A stretch of DNA of 64,000 bases from Volutella citrinella. Lineage: Eukaryota > Ascomycota > Sordariomycetes > Hypocreales > Nectriaceae. Positions 22,622 to 33,500 of the stretch are shown here, one piece after another; the stretch's first letter is position 1; each line of letters begins with the position of its first letter. Under the pieces are notes generated by a model that did no database searches, was not told where the DNA came from, and worked only from the letters and a program-made list of their open reading frames with translations. The stretch lies in assembly GCA_034401135.1 (NCBI GenBank), contig JAWZSP010000009.1:1922001-1986000 (forward strand), read 5' to 3'. The translations under genes were made by a program, and so were the position numbers.

Positions 22622-23759
22622 TTAAAGCGCCTCGTAAAACTTTCGCTTTTGTGCTGCCGTCAGACCTGCTGCGAGCTTTTCCACCTCACAAAAAACGTGA
22701 AAGTTCCCTCGCTCGCCATCGCCATTCAAAAGCGGCAGCCCCAAATTAGGGTATCTGGTCCATGTGCCCGGCGTCAGGTCATGGATTCTGATGCAAATGT
22801 TCTTTTTATCGATTCCCTTGATCACTTTCTCTCCTCCCTGTAGGTACTCGTCCGCAGTGAGCACCATATTGTATCCAAGGCCAGAACCACTCCTGCTGTA
22901 ATGATCATGCGCAATCTAGCGGTCGTGTTAGCAGAGAGCCCTCGCTTAGCCAGGCAGAAAGGACGCTACTGACCTCTTCGATGATAAGATGCAAATCATT
23001 CCTCTTGCTGCCTAGGACCTGGTCGCCAAGGCCAGCGAATTCGATTCTGGAGCCTGCTGCTATCCCTCGCGGGATTGGGACGGAGAAGGACTGGCTGACG
23101 ACTAGCTGGTTGCCCTTGCTGTCGAAGATTTGGCACTCAACCTTGACTTTCTTAAGGGATCCCTTGAAGATGTCCTCCAATGTCAAGCGAAGGATCTGCT
23201 CGTTGATCCCAGGGTTTTCGGTCGATTGGTCCCCACCTTGCATCTTGGACTTTTGGGGAGTTGAATAGGCGTTATAGTGCGCATTATCATCCTTGTTCTT
23301 GCGTCCTTCTGGTGCAAGCCCGTTATGAGATCGATGGCCCTTGGTGCTTTGGAAATGCGATTTCTGGCCATTCTGTCTGTTGCGTGTGAGGTAATCATGG
23401 TCCTGGCCGATTCCATTCTCATCGTAAGCAGCGCGTGTGGTTGGGTTTCTGAGAATGCAGAAGGCTTCTTGCAGGGCCTGGAACCGCTCCGTCGAGTTTG
23501 GGTCAGTGGGGTTTTTGTCGGGATGGCAGGATCGGGCAGCCAGCCTAAACGTTATCAATCAGTGGAATGGTTCCTTTGCGAGAAAAAGGGTAACTTTTTT
23601 TTTTGGGAGAATCAGGCTGCCTGAATGGTAGACGATTCAGGTCTTTGAGCCTGAGACGAGGAGATTAGTTTCATACCTGTATGCGCGATAGATGGTCGAT
23701 TGATCAGCAGCCGGGTCGACGACGCCAAGTACATCGTAGTACTTTGTGTCCTTGACCAT
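22622..23759 (-). CDS. DnaJ (Hsp40) co-chaperone, type II-like
   Basis: Three exons, 23759-23677, 23544-22974 and 22915-22622, with introns of 132 and 58 nt, give 315 residues. The J domain begins MVKDTKYYDVLGVV and contains an intact HPD in CHPDKNP, needed to stimulate Hsp70 ATPase. A charged, low-complexity middle stretch (about 80-125) replaces the usual Gly/Phe region and there is no zinc-binding Cys cluster. The C-terminal substrate-binding domain has LTLEDIFKGSLKKVKV, VPIPRGIAAGSRIEFAGLGDQ, IRIHDLTPG and GDGERGNFHVFCEV. This is a divergent DNAJB-type protein. A decayed paralogue in the same orientation lies immediately upstream (24528-25703), implying an old tandem duplication. Confidence 0.88.
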
Positions 23760-24527
23760 TATGGCGGATGACAGGATGATACCAAAGGACTTGGGTTCTG
23801 AGAACGAGGTGGATGAAAGAAGTGCAGGTTCAATCGAGACTTGGGGATTGAATTTATAGGGCAACGTGCTCCTCTCATTTGGACCCTTTGCAGATGATAA
23901 AAGCCAGATCGGCGAAACTAATTTCGGCAATTGAGCGTGAATCACAGCTAGAATCCGCGTTATTGCTTGAGACCAAATCGTAAATACTACTTGTTGCAGA
24001 AGGCGAAGCTCCATCTAGCAAAACTTCAAGGATTCGGAATCGATGGCTAATAAACCTACCGTAGTTTGTCCACCCTGCCGCGGGTTCGACAGTTGGGCGA
24101 AACAGCTCTCATCCCGAAAAAGTCGTTAGAGCTGCGGCGTGTTGATGTCATCAGATTGAACATTTAGATAAAACTAAAATCTTTGAGCATTACTACTCAT
24201 TACTAGTGCTCTTGGATACATTAGACTGTACGGACGAGGAGCTTCCTATGCGAGCGAGTGAAGGATGTGGTGGGCAAACAAATCCTGTGTGTCGCTAATA
24301 TCGTCACACTGCTTGAGTAATTGGATTCATTTTGAACTGCAAAATCATTTCTTTGTGCTCATCGTACTAAACCCAGTCTTCATCTTCCCTCCAATAGCAA
24401 AGCTCGTTCACGATATCCGACAGTTTGTGGTGCTTGCAGCTTCTCCATTCCCACCTGTCCAGGAAGACATCCAACCTGTTCAGTAAGCATCCGACCTGTT
24501 CAGTAAACATCATGGCTGGCACCCAAC
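23760..24527. other. intergenic region between DnaJ gene and its dead paralogue
   Basis: Promoter of the DnaJ gene on the left and 3' flank of the pseudogene on the right. It contains a two-copy 20-bp tandem repeat at 24468-24507. No gene. Confidence 0.5.
24468..24507. repeat. two-copy 20-bp tandem repeat
   Basis: CATCCAACCTGTTCAGTAAG is followed directly by CATCCGACCTGTTCAGTAAA: two mismatches in 20. Likely a slippage duplication in the 3' flank of the DnaJ pseudogene. Confidence 0.75.
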
Positions 24528-25703
24528 TCAGAGCGCCGCGTCCAAAAACTTGCGCTTTTGCCTTGGGGTGAGCTTACAGTCCAGCTTGTTGACCTTGCAG
24601 CGAACAACGAGCTAGCCACGCTCCCCGGGCTTGTCCAGGATCGACATACCAAGCCCCGGATAGAAAGCGTCATCGCCCGGGGTCAGATCATGGATCTTGA
24701 CCGTAATCTTGGTACCGTCAATCATCTTGACGTATTGGTTTCCACCTTTGAGGTACTTTTCGGCAGGGATCTCTATGTTCAGAACGAGATTATCGCCCTT
24801 TCGCACAAACCGGCTGTGTTTAATCTACGGGCTTTGTCAGCTGGGGTGCTTGGCTTACTGGAGCTTGGGGATGCTACTCACCTCCTTAACGATGAATTCC
24901 ACATCGTTCCGACTCCCGTCTCTTGACTGATGACCAATGCCCTTGAACCGGATCTTGGACCCAGCCTTGATTCCAGGCTGAATGGGGATGGTGATGGACT
25001 GTGTCATGGAAACCTTGTTCCCGGAGCCGTCGTAGATTGTACAATCAATCTTGATTTCCTTCGACTTTCCATAGAATATCTCCGCGAGAGACAATGGAAG
25101 TGGATGTACGTCAACACATTGTTGAGGCTTTGGTCTTTCCGGGCGTGTAGAACCCTAGTCCTGACTGCCGTACGATGACTTTGGCCCTTCATCGGAGGCA
25201 CCCCCTGGTGGCTTCGTGGAACGGCGGTGTCGAGAATGACTCCCAGAATCATGATCAGCTGCGCCGTACCCCCAGAAATTTTCGCCGGTGTTGTATTCTT
25301 GGTCAGCCCAGCCCGAGTCACCGTCATCCTTGTCAGAGCTCGAGGACGATTCGACAATGTCGTATTTGTCGTAATTCGCTCGGCGATGAGGGTCGCGGAG
25401 GGCGTGATAAGCTGAGAGGAGCTTCTGAAAGTCTTCGGTGGCATCGGGATCTGTCGAGCTTCTGTCGAGGTAGCATTGTCGGGCAGCGATTCTAGATAAC
25501 ACACACCGGTCAGTAAAGTTTCGGTCTCGAGGTGCTAAGGCGCGACCAAGGGGCCCTCTTGTGGTTGTTTGGGCGGTTACTGGCGATTTGGCTCATAACA
25601 GAGGAAGATTGGCTGCGTATCTGAATGCATGCTTGATTGTATCCTGGGAAGCGCGCACATCGAGGAGGCCGAGAAGGTCGTAGTAGTGGGTGTCCTTGAC
25701 CAT
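24528..25703 (-). pseudogene. decayed DnaJ (Hsp40) paralogue
   Basis: The start MVKDTHYYDLLGLL at 25703 and the end QKRKF at about 24540 align along the whole length with the neighbouring DnaJ. Breaks: the first intron has lost its donor (CAG|AT where the paralogue has CAG|GT), and reading through reaches a stop; the HPD triad is replaced by YLD; an in-frame TAG at about 25155-25157 interrupts the middle; a second in-frame TAG follows GERG at about 24612-24614, after which the frame resumes with KVNKLD and QKRKF. The second intron (about 24896-24835, GTGAGT...TAG) is still intact. The losses are C-to-T or G-to-A changes. Protein-level similarity between the two copies is only moderate, so the duplication is old. 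Confidence 0.8.
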
Positions 25704-26430
25704 CCTTGCGATTCGATTCGAGTCTGCGTGTTTGTGTGCGTGAAGCTCGTGAGGGTAAAATTGGAAAAAGAGAGCGGAGGCTGCTGCGAGGGTGATGGTA
25801 TCAGCGCGTGCTGCTCTTCCAGGTGAGTTGGCGCTGAGATGAACGAAAGCTTGGGCTTCGAGGGCGGGGCGATGGAAGACCAGAGCCACGGGAGAGCTTC
25901 TGTTGACAGGTTCTGTTGTGCAGGGCAATGATTTGTCCCAGCCACGCGCATGAACTGAAGCCAATCAGCAGCTCCGCCTTTGACCTGCAACTCAGCAGCA
26001 CTGCGTGTGATTCATCCCCTGTTGGGGATCTGAGAACAATACTCCGCTGTTAGTTCGTGTCAGAGAGAATCGCAAGCTTGGGCCACTGCGCATAGAATAA
26101 GGCTGCAGCATCACAAGCAGCCCGGGCAATAATGAAGTGTCCAGTAAGTTGGCGGATGGGGTTCTCGGCAGCCTCTGCAAAAAAGCAGCTGGAGGGCTCT
26201 CAGTTAGGCCACGCTCCATCCCCCCTACGCCAACTTCAGCCAAGTGAGGAACTGACTGGGCAACTATCGAGCTCAAGCCATTCATGCTACAGGCTGTGGC
26301 ATGGACCGGCTTTGATGAAGGCGTCGACTAGGAACTACGAGCAATTGGAGATTCTTGGCAAAGGAAAATCGAGGATCTATTGACTTGTCGGGCTGTACAG
26401 GATGTGGACTCTCATCAACTCATTCATCCT
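25704..26430. other. intergenic region
   Basis: Upstream region of the DnaJ pseudogene and 3' flank of the sulfotransferase-like gene. Nothing else seen. Confidence 0.5.
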
Positions 26431-27351
26431 TCACCACAACCGCTTCCACCAGAATGCTGCGGCCACTCCGCCTCCGATGAGACCAACCCCAAGAGAAACC
26501 TTGGCAACCATCTTTCCAAAAGCCATCCACCACATCATCCCATGCGCAAAGACAAACTGGTTGGCGTCGTTGAGTCTGGGAAAGTCCGAATCTGGCACCG
26601 GCTCACCCAGGAACTCGCAGAGCGGCTGCCATCCCTCCTGCACCCGAAACTCGAGCAATCTGTCGGCCAGCACCGTCTTCTTGACTAGCTTGTAGTGGTC
26701 GATAAAGGCCTGGCGCGCAGGTGAAGTGGAAGAAAAGTCGTGCATGGTGCGGAAGTTTGCGGGCATGACCTTCTTTGCGTGCTCCCAGAACGGCCCAGCC
26801 AGGGCGGGATCCCACCTAGCTAGCGTTTCCCAGAGGGGCCATCGCAGGATCCTCCCGCCCGTCGAGTCCATGCTACGCAGCCAGCTGTCGACGTCGCGCT
26901 GGGTGGCGACGACCTTAGCCTCGGGGTACGCGGCGACAAGCTCCTCGACAAAGCAGATGGCGGGCACGTCGGCGACGGCGTCGTAGTCGCCGAGGACCTT
27001 GTCAAACTCCTCTCGACCCCATTTCTTGCCCTTGCCGTTGAACTTGGCGTCGAGGGCCTCGCACCAGACGCCCAGGTTGGTCTTGGGGCTGCCAATGGCG
27101 ACGGCCATGTGGTACGGCTTGTAGCCTAGACGCTGGAGGGCCGTGAACAGGGCCATGGTGCCAGTGCGGGACTGGCCCAGACAAAGGACGCGCATGGGTC
27201 TTGTTCGCTTGCCTGGGTGTGAGTCGATGAGACGTCCTGTGTCTGGGTGCGGCTTGAGGTTGTACAGCTCGCGGGTCTTGCGTGGGTCAAACGTGTCGAG
27301 CAGCGTGGTGCTCTCATCGTTGGCATTCTTCGCCTCGACAGCGGAAGCCAT
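26431..27351 (-). CDS. sulfotransferase-family protein (Sulfotransfer_4 type, P-loop fold)
   Basis: Intronless, 306 residues from ATG 27351 (ACCATGG; the longer frame starts with TTG). After a polar N-terminus, strand 1 and the phosphosulfate loop read VLCLGQSRTGTMALFTALQRL. Further family landmarks are PYHMAVAI, DYDAVADVPAICF, KVVATQRDVDSWLRSM and the C-terminal PVPDSDFPRLND. These match the large, poorly characterised fungal family often labelled NAD-dependent epimerase or sulfotransferase. A hydrophobic C-terminal helix (VSLGVGLIGGGVAAAFWW) followed by KRLW predicts a tail anchor with the enzyme facing the cytosol. The substrate is unknown; a PAPS-dependent sulfotransfer is inferred from the fold. 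Confidence 0.85.
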   Translation of the reverse strand: MASAVEAKNANDESTTLLDTFDPRKTRELYNLKPHPDTGRLIDSHPGKRTRPMRVLCLGQSRTGTMALFTALQRLGYKPYHMAVAIGSPKTNLGVWCEALDAKFNGKGKKWGREEFDKVLGDYDAVADVPAICFVEELVAAYPEAKVVATQRDVDSWLRSMDSTGGRILRWPLWETLARWDPALAGPFWEHAKKVMPANFRTMHDFSSTSPARQAFIDHYKLVKKTVLADRLLEFRVQEGWQPLCEFLGEPVPDSDFPRLNDANQFVFAHGMMWWMAFGKMVAKVSLGVGLIGGGVAAAFWWKRLW

Positions 27352-27921
27352 GGTCAATTGATGGGGACGAGATGAGTCGTCGGCAGTCGGAGCTGGGAGT
27401 GAATGAACTGGAACAGAGTGTTCGTCAGTCGAAGCATCGCCATCGGGGAGGGTGTCTTGTCCTTTTTAAATCTTGGATGGGCAAGTTTGCCGTCAGCGCT
27501 AAGACTGAAACTGAGCAATAGCCGTGTTATTGAGCTTGTGGATCGTCGCCTTGTCCTGGCCAACCATGCTTGAGGTCAGCGCTAAGACCGGGCTTGATGT
27601 CATGGTAGGCTAACACGCGGCACAGCAGCCACCGAACCAGCATCTATCCGAGTATTCGCATTCAACGCCCCACTCGGCAGCTGCTCGACACTCCTCGACA
27701 CTGTTTGACACTGCTCAACACTGTCAAAGCTCTTCACCATCACCTCAGCGCCATGTCGCTGAGGGCTCCCAGGCGAACCTCATGCTGGGTGCGCCACAGC
27801 ACAGGTCACGGTCATTCCTGTTTGTTCATTGGCTGTTGAAATTATTGTTTTGTGCCAGGCTCCCATCGTTTCCCCAGAACAATCTGCACTTCCTGCTCTC
27901 CTCGTCACAAATCGGCCGAGC
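27352..27921. promoter_or_regulatory. divergent intergenic region with a 10-bp tandem repeat
   Basis: Shared upstream region of the sulfotransferase-like gene and the ipa-like gene. It contains a decamer array at 27681-27720, listed separately. Confidence 0.5.
27681..27720 (+). repeat. four copies of a 10-bp tandem repeat (CTGCTCGACA-like)
   Basis: The units are CTGCTCGACA, CTCCTCGACA, CTGTTTGACA and CTGCTCAACA, with a partial fifth unit CTGT. The period is exactly 10 bp, close to one DNA helical turn. The array lies about 200 bp upstream of the ipa-like gene's ATG. Confidence 0.75.
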
Positions 27922-30408
27922 ATGATTCCTGAAACTAGCCTTCTCGGGAGCAATAGCCCCTGCGCGACCAGAAATCCACCACCTGCCAGTCCATCTGCTT
28001 CCGAGACAACCGACGACCAGGCTCTTGCCACCGAGGCCAGCACCCTTGGGGCCAAAATCTTCGACGACTACGAATTTCTCAACGCGGTGCTTCATCGACA
28101 TGAGGCCACCATTAGGAGGAGATGGACCAAGAAAAAGCCCCAACAGCGAAGGAAGTTTCTTCTTCAGGCCTGGCCCGACATGCCCACCGACCATCGCCCT
28201 GACTTTGCCGCCTTCCGTCGACAGATGCAGCAGCCAACACACCACAGGCCGGGTGACGAGACTGGCAGCTTCATGTGGCACTACATGAACCTCAAAGACC
28301 TATGCGAACCCAGGCCGCTCCTTCTACTCTTGAATGCCAGGGGGAGGGAGCTTCCATCTCGATTTGCAGCCGGCGACTTTGATGCAATGCTTGCAGGCTT
28401 TGAGACCAACAACATCGAGGGCCCACCCTCCAACGGCAAAAAGTTTGTACTACAAGGGGCAGAGACTGGAAAGCAATACGGAAGATTGGCTCCCGCTGGG
28501 AAATCGGATCCATTCTGCATGAGCGATCTACACCAGAGGCAGCCACAAGCTGGCGAGGGCATTATCATGCTCAGGGCCCAACATCGCTTGATGAGGTTTC
28601 TTGTCGACTGTTGCCAGAACATTCTCCACGACATTCCCAGGACTGAACTCACGGGCGCCGGGTATCCTCTGCTTCCAGAGCCTGCTTTTCCACCAGCGAA
28701 TGACTCGCTGCATCTCGAGTCGCTGGTGACCATCGCTGGTGCTCAGACGCCGTACCGAGCTCCGCAAAAGCTGGATTTCGCCAAGATTGAGGCATTGCTC
28801 TCAATCAAAGTGTCTGCCAAACGAGATCACTTGCTGGCCCTGCGCGAGGACCCTTTCTATTTTCGAGCGCAGATTTCAGAGATACGAACTCACGCGCCGG
28901 AGTTCGTCACTAGCATGCTTGATCCTACGCAACATTTATTAAACTCGCCGATGCCGTATCGCCTATCAACTTACGTGCTTTCCATGCTTCTTGTGAGAAG
29001 TTACAGCGTTATCGAGATTTTTTCCACTTTGCATCAACAGGCTAAAGAGCTTGCGAAACTGCAAAACAAGTACCAAGCTGCACTCCTCACCACAGGGGCG
29101 TTTCCCCAGGAGTTTTTGCAGTCCTTTGTCCGATTTCGACATTCTCTCACCTGCGCCTTGAATGCTTCGTCGGATCGGCTTGAGTAGTCAGTGTCTACAT
29201 CGCCGCAACTACGAAAGTTGTTCGATCCCAGCCAAGGGCCATACTCAACTCCCATCGCCAAGAGCAGTATGGATCAACCGGGGACGGAAGATGAAAAGTA
29301 TTTACTGCTACTGACTCGGACGCTCTTCATGAGCAACCTTTTCTGGGCCTATCGTCTTGGACCTCATAACATCATTGACGAGCTCCAACGCCTCGTTGAG
29401 ACTAAGACCGAAATAAAAGCTCTTTTGTCCAACGAAGTTGCAGGCACCATTAGTACCTTGGCTCTCGTGGCGAAATGCCTTCATCAGCTAGATCTCTACT
29501 ATCCTTGGGCTTTTCAAGACGAGGGCGTTCAGCGTACTATGATCCCTGGTGTCAAAGCAGAGGGGGCCAAATTCCAAGACAGATTGCGCGCTGCAGTCAG
29601 TTGCTACTTTCAGGCTGGTCAAAATCCTGTCCTAGCGGGGCTTTCAATACCGCTCACCATGTCGTTTATGTATCCCATCGATAAGATACGAACAAAGGAG
29701 AATGTGGAGAAGCTGAGGGATGTAGAGTGCAAACTGGATGCATTTTGGACACAAGTCGACGAGGATCCCAATATCGAGAAAGCTGTTTCATGCCTTCCCT
29801 TTTTGAAGACGTTTCTTGCACAGAAACGATCCCTCCTCCGGACGCCAGCGTGGATCGAGCCACAACCCGGCCAGGAGGCCCACGCTGCGCAAGACACTGA
29901 GCAGGAATTCTCGTCTCCCTTCCACCACGTAGGAAGCAACTGCCACCAAGGCACAGCATGGAAGCCCGAAGACGACCAATCTCGCACGACAAAGGTCAAG
30001 ACGCGAGGGACCACTACCGTGGGAGCCCCGATTGATCCCAAAGTCACTGAGACCGCCGAGGACACTGGAGCTCGTCCAATTCTCAGGGTCAACAAGCGCG
30101 TGTTCAAGGTCTTCAGTACCCTATTCTTCAACCCGGGCGTCAGTTCAACGGCTGGGGAGATTTCATGGGACGACTTCGTGTACGCTATGGCGTCTCTCGG
30201 CTTTGCATCGCAGAAGCTGTATGGGTCAGTCTGGCAGTTTTCGCCTACAAACCCTGACGTTGGAGGGAGCATCCACTTCCACGAGCCTCATCCCATTGGC
30301 AAACTCTCGTTTCACCGGGCGAAACACTATGGCAGGCGGCTGACTAGGGCGTATGGGTGGACTGGGGAGCTGTTTGTTTTGGGGAAAAAAGTGGGAGACC
30401 AAGGATGA
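27922..30408 (+). pseudogene. ipa-like large fungal protein interrupted by an in-frame TAG
   Basis: One continuous reading frame from ATG 27922 to the stop at 30406-30408 (about 828 codons) is broken only by a TAG at 29185-29187. Both halves belong together: the first ends RLE and the second resumes with STSPQLRKLF, a block contiguous in this family. The C-terminal domain carries WQFSP and, shortly after, HFHEPHP followed by GRRLTRAYGW, the conserved tail of the fungal ipa-like family. No GT-AG pair I tried removes the stop and keeps the frame. The stop most likely replaces a Tyr codon. Function of the family is not known. It may be a recent pseudogene, a strain-specific allele, a sequencing error or a readthrough gene. 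If translated from separate starts, the parts would be about 421 and 406 residues. Confidence 0.6.
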
Positions 30409-31240
30409 CTGATGATAGGAGACGAGGCTTTTCGATTTGAGATTCTTGGCGTTAACGGTAGGTTATGCACTTGGAATTTCTCTGGAAAGGCATCCGGACG
30501 TCTGGATCAAGTGTGGTCGGGGTGTGTCGCAGACCAGAGCGTTCACTCGTAGCCTGTCTGTGTTCGAGATCGTGATGGGGCAAGGGCGCCAGGTTTCAGC
30601 GACATTGTGCCAGAGCCAAGTCTGCGCACCGAATTGGCACTGAGGGGATTGGATTCTTTCTTACTCTGGCTGCCGCTGACAAGGCTCGTCGGTGATGTCG
30701 AGTATTTGTCATACGCTGTGTACGGATGGGAGACAGACGGGCACAGACCTGGCATAGACCTGAGCGGTCAGGCAACAAGAGCGTCAATGTTAGACTATGA
30801 GACGAGCCGATTAAACTCCCGTCCCGTCCCGATGCCAATGAATGCTAGTGGTTTCTGTTTAGCCCTGTCGTGACAATGCTTGGTCGGGATACTTCACCAC
30901 GGCGTCTCCCACTCGGCCTGTCTTGGCGGGTCGAGCGGCCATTAACAATCAGAAATCCACTGACTAATTCCTGCGAACTTGGCGGCGAGGGGCTCTAGTC
31001 AAGTTTTTAAAATGGATTTCTCTTTTGGCCGATGACAGCTCGGCGCGCCCTCCGGGTGATTACCAATGGTCGCCCGCGCTCGGCGATGGCGCAATAGATT
31101 ATTAATGCATAAAAACCCAACCTCAATTTTATTCTGGACTCAGTTTTATAGACGTACAAGAACTTAAAGCTCGTCTGCAATCACCTCGCTCCAATCCAAG
31201 CCACATCATCCACATCGACGCGACAGTCGCCCACTGTACA
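30409..31240. other. intergenic region
   Basis: 3' flank of the ipa-like gene and promoter of the CmcJ-like gene, with AT-rich sequence at 31100-31150 and a C/A-rich leader just before the ATG. No gene. Confidence 0.5.
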
Positions 31241-32184
31241 ATGACGACAGGAGTTTTCCGCTACCTCGACCCGGCAACGCTAGAGAGCGACGGATCTGCC
31301 TGGTCAAAGGTCGACACCGACGTCACCTCATACCAACGCACAGAGCGACGGCGATCCGTCATTGACATCCGCAGCTCAGACCTGGAATTCGGCACCGACG
31401 TCTCTGGTTTCGCCGTCTACCATTCCCCAGCCAAAGAGGCTGCCTTCACAGACGACGACGCCGTCAGGAACGGCTACTACGCCGAAGTCGAGTCACTGCT
31501 GCGTGAGAAGCTACCCGGCATCAAAAAGGTCGTCATTTTCGACCATACCATCAGGCGGCGAAATAAGCAGTCGCCGCGCCAGCCTGTGCAGCTGGTGCAT
31601 GTAGACCAGACGCCCTGGGCCGCTGAAGTGCGTGTCAAGCGTCATCTTCCCGCCGACGAAGCAGTGGAATTGCTCAAGGGCCGGTACCAAATCATCAACG
31701 TGTGGCGCCCGATTGAGGATCCTGCTTCAGACCATCCTCTTGCCGTGATAGACTGGCGGACCACATCGCCCGAAGACCTGGTCAAAGTTGGCCTGTTGTA
31801 TCCTAAGCGAGATGACGCGGACGACGATGATCGAGGGAAGGAGGTTTTGCCAGATCCCGCAAAGGCCAAGTCGACGGAAGGCTATGAAGTCAAGGGTAAG
31901 ACGCACAAATCATTGCATCAACGGTTCATCGACTAACATTGGCGACAGGTGAGACATGGGGCATCAAGCCAAATGATAACCACAAGTTCTACTACATGAA
32001 GGACATGACGCCGGAGGAGGCAATGTTCATTAAGTGCTTCGACTCAAGGAGCCAAGGTCAACCCGGGGGCAAGGACGGAGTGGCGAGCTTGACGCCTCAC
32101 ACGGCATTCGCTGACCCCGCGACACCCGCGGATGCCAAGGGTCGACAGAGCATCGAGGTGAGATGCTTGGTGTTTTACGAGTAA
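31241..32184 (+). CDS. CmcJ/AsaB-like family hydroxylase/desaturase
   Basis: Two exons, 31241-31895 and 31949-32184, with a 53-nt intron (GTAAGA...CAG) in phase 1, give 296 residues. Blocks typical of this fungal family (CmcJ-like, including AsaB- and GA4-desaturase-annotated members) are present: an N-terminal FRYLDP, DHTIRRR, VHVDQTPW, YQIINVWRPI followed by PLAVIDW, and near the end FYYMKDMTPEEAMFIKCFDS and FADP. Members are found in secondary-metabolite clusters and alone; they are thought to be non-haem iron oxygenases, with the His-x-Asp of HVD as metal ligands. No synthase or other tailoring gene is nearby, so the substrate cannot be inferred. No signal peptide; cytosolic. Confidence 0.87.
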
Positions 32185-32620
32185 GATGGCGATAGGATGC
32201 TCGAATGCCGAATGATACCATGTCATCCTATATTTTTCTGTGTCTGTTCACTTAGTTTCTCCCCGCATCTAGAAATACTGACTCGACATCTTCCTCATCA
32301 CTCATCCACTGTTCTACTGACGTCGGATCTGTGAATGAGTAAACGAGTCTGATTTCAAAAGGATTCTGACACTGCCTATGCTAGCGTGACATATCCGATT
32401 GAAACCATGAAGAAAATCAGTCAATCCAGGCTGTGGAGCGCAGAGACCTCCCACCTCCTGGTCACTGCGCCGCCCGCATCCCGTCGTGGTAAGAAGGTAA
32501 GGTAGACACGTTGTGTAATATGTCTATTGAAGGATCTTGTTGAATCTCCTGTAGTCTAGTTGGTGCGTTGAAGCTCGTAACCGCCCAGCTCGGGAACCCT
32601 CGGCCCAGTCACAGCCAATG
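32185..32620. other. intergenic region between convergent genes
   Basis: 3' flanks of the CmcJ-like gene and the membrane protein gene. No feature seen. Confidence 0.5.
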
Positions 32621-33500
32621 TTAGAGAACAGTAGGCATCAGACAGCCTCTGAAGCTCGTGTTGGCAACCCCGCCGATGCCAAACGCGGGGAGGATTCGAA
32701 ACATTCGGAGAGACGTTGCAAAGTTGGTGTCCGACCTGACCTTGTGTATGCGTTCGCGGATCGAGACCTTGTTCTGGCGCTTGTGTATGTCCAACCCGAG
32801 GAGGTGAAGCGGCGTGCTGACAACCTGCGACGCGACCGGAGCCAATATCTGAGCCACCTTCAGCTGCCCCTCATCCGACTGAACGAAGCTGCGGACCGGG
32901 GACATGAAATCCGGCATCGAGAGCTGGGCTATCTTGGGCGCGATCATGGTCGGGAGGTTAAACGAGGCATAGACAGTCACTGCATCCCTGGCCGTGAAGA
33001 GCGCGTACGATAAGAGCGGGACGGGGCCTCTGGTGGCCAAGCTGGCAAAATGGGCATCCTTGTAGACACACAGGCCGGTGCTGACGGCGGTCGTGGCAAC
33101 AAACTTCTCCGTCGTGGACGAGATGGTGGTCGGGTCGGCGCAGTTGTTGAGGGCGTGGAAGGAATCGAACATGTTGGCAGTGGCATAGGTACCGAAGTAG
33201 ACGAGGAACGGAATGAAGAGCGTCTTGAATGCGAGTCTAGGACTAGAGAACCATGACTTGACTGTCGACTTCATCGAGTAGCCCTTGACGGCCTTGTTGA
33301 AGACCATCCTAGAGTGACTGGTCAGATGGATCCATCCAACAACAAGATACACTCTACACAAGAACAAAGCATACTCACTTGTCAATCGCAGTGACCCAAG
33401 GCACAACCAGGGCCGAAGCCAGGGCCGCCGCTGCAAAGTCGGCGGCGAGGTATTCCCACGTACAGCGCTGCTGCGCGTCGACGCTCATGACCTCTGTCAT
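32621..33500 (-). CDS. conserved fungal membrane protein of unknown function (possibly mitochondrial)
   Basis: Two exons, 33500-33379 and 33308-32621, with a 70-nt intron (GTGAGT...TAG) in phase 2, give 269 residues. An Ala-rich hydrophobic stretch near the N-terminus (LAADFAAAALASALVVPWVTAIDK) is followed by KAVKGYSMKSTVKSWF and several weakly hydrophobic helices: LFIPFLVYFGTYATANMFDS, VPLLSYALFTARDAVTVYASF and VASQVVSTPLHLLGLD. The spacing of short helices with charged ends recalls mitochondrial carrier-like folds, but I see no PxDxx[KR] signature. Sequence of this kind is conserved in filamentous fungi as an uncharacterised protein. Function unknown; the mitochondrial location is an inference from composition only. 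Confidence 0.75.

Noticed and set aside
24528..25703. RIP as the proven cause of decay of the DnaJ copy
   Set aside because: All inactivating changes I identified are transitions, but the two copies are only moderately similar and dinucleotide bias was not computed, so kept as a possibility only.
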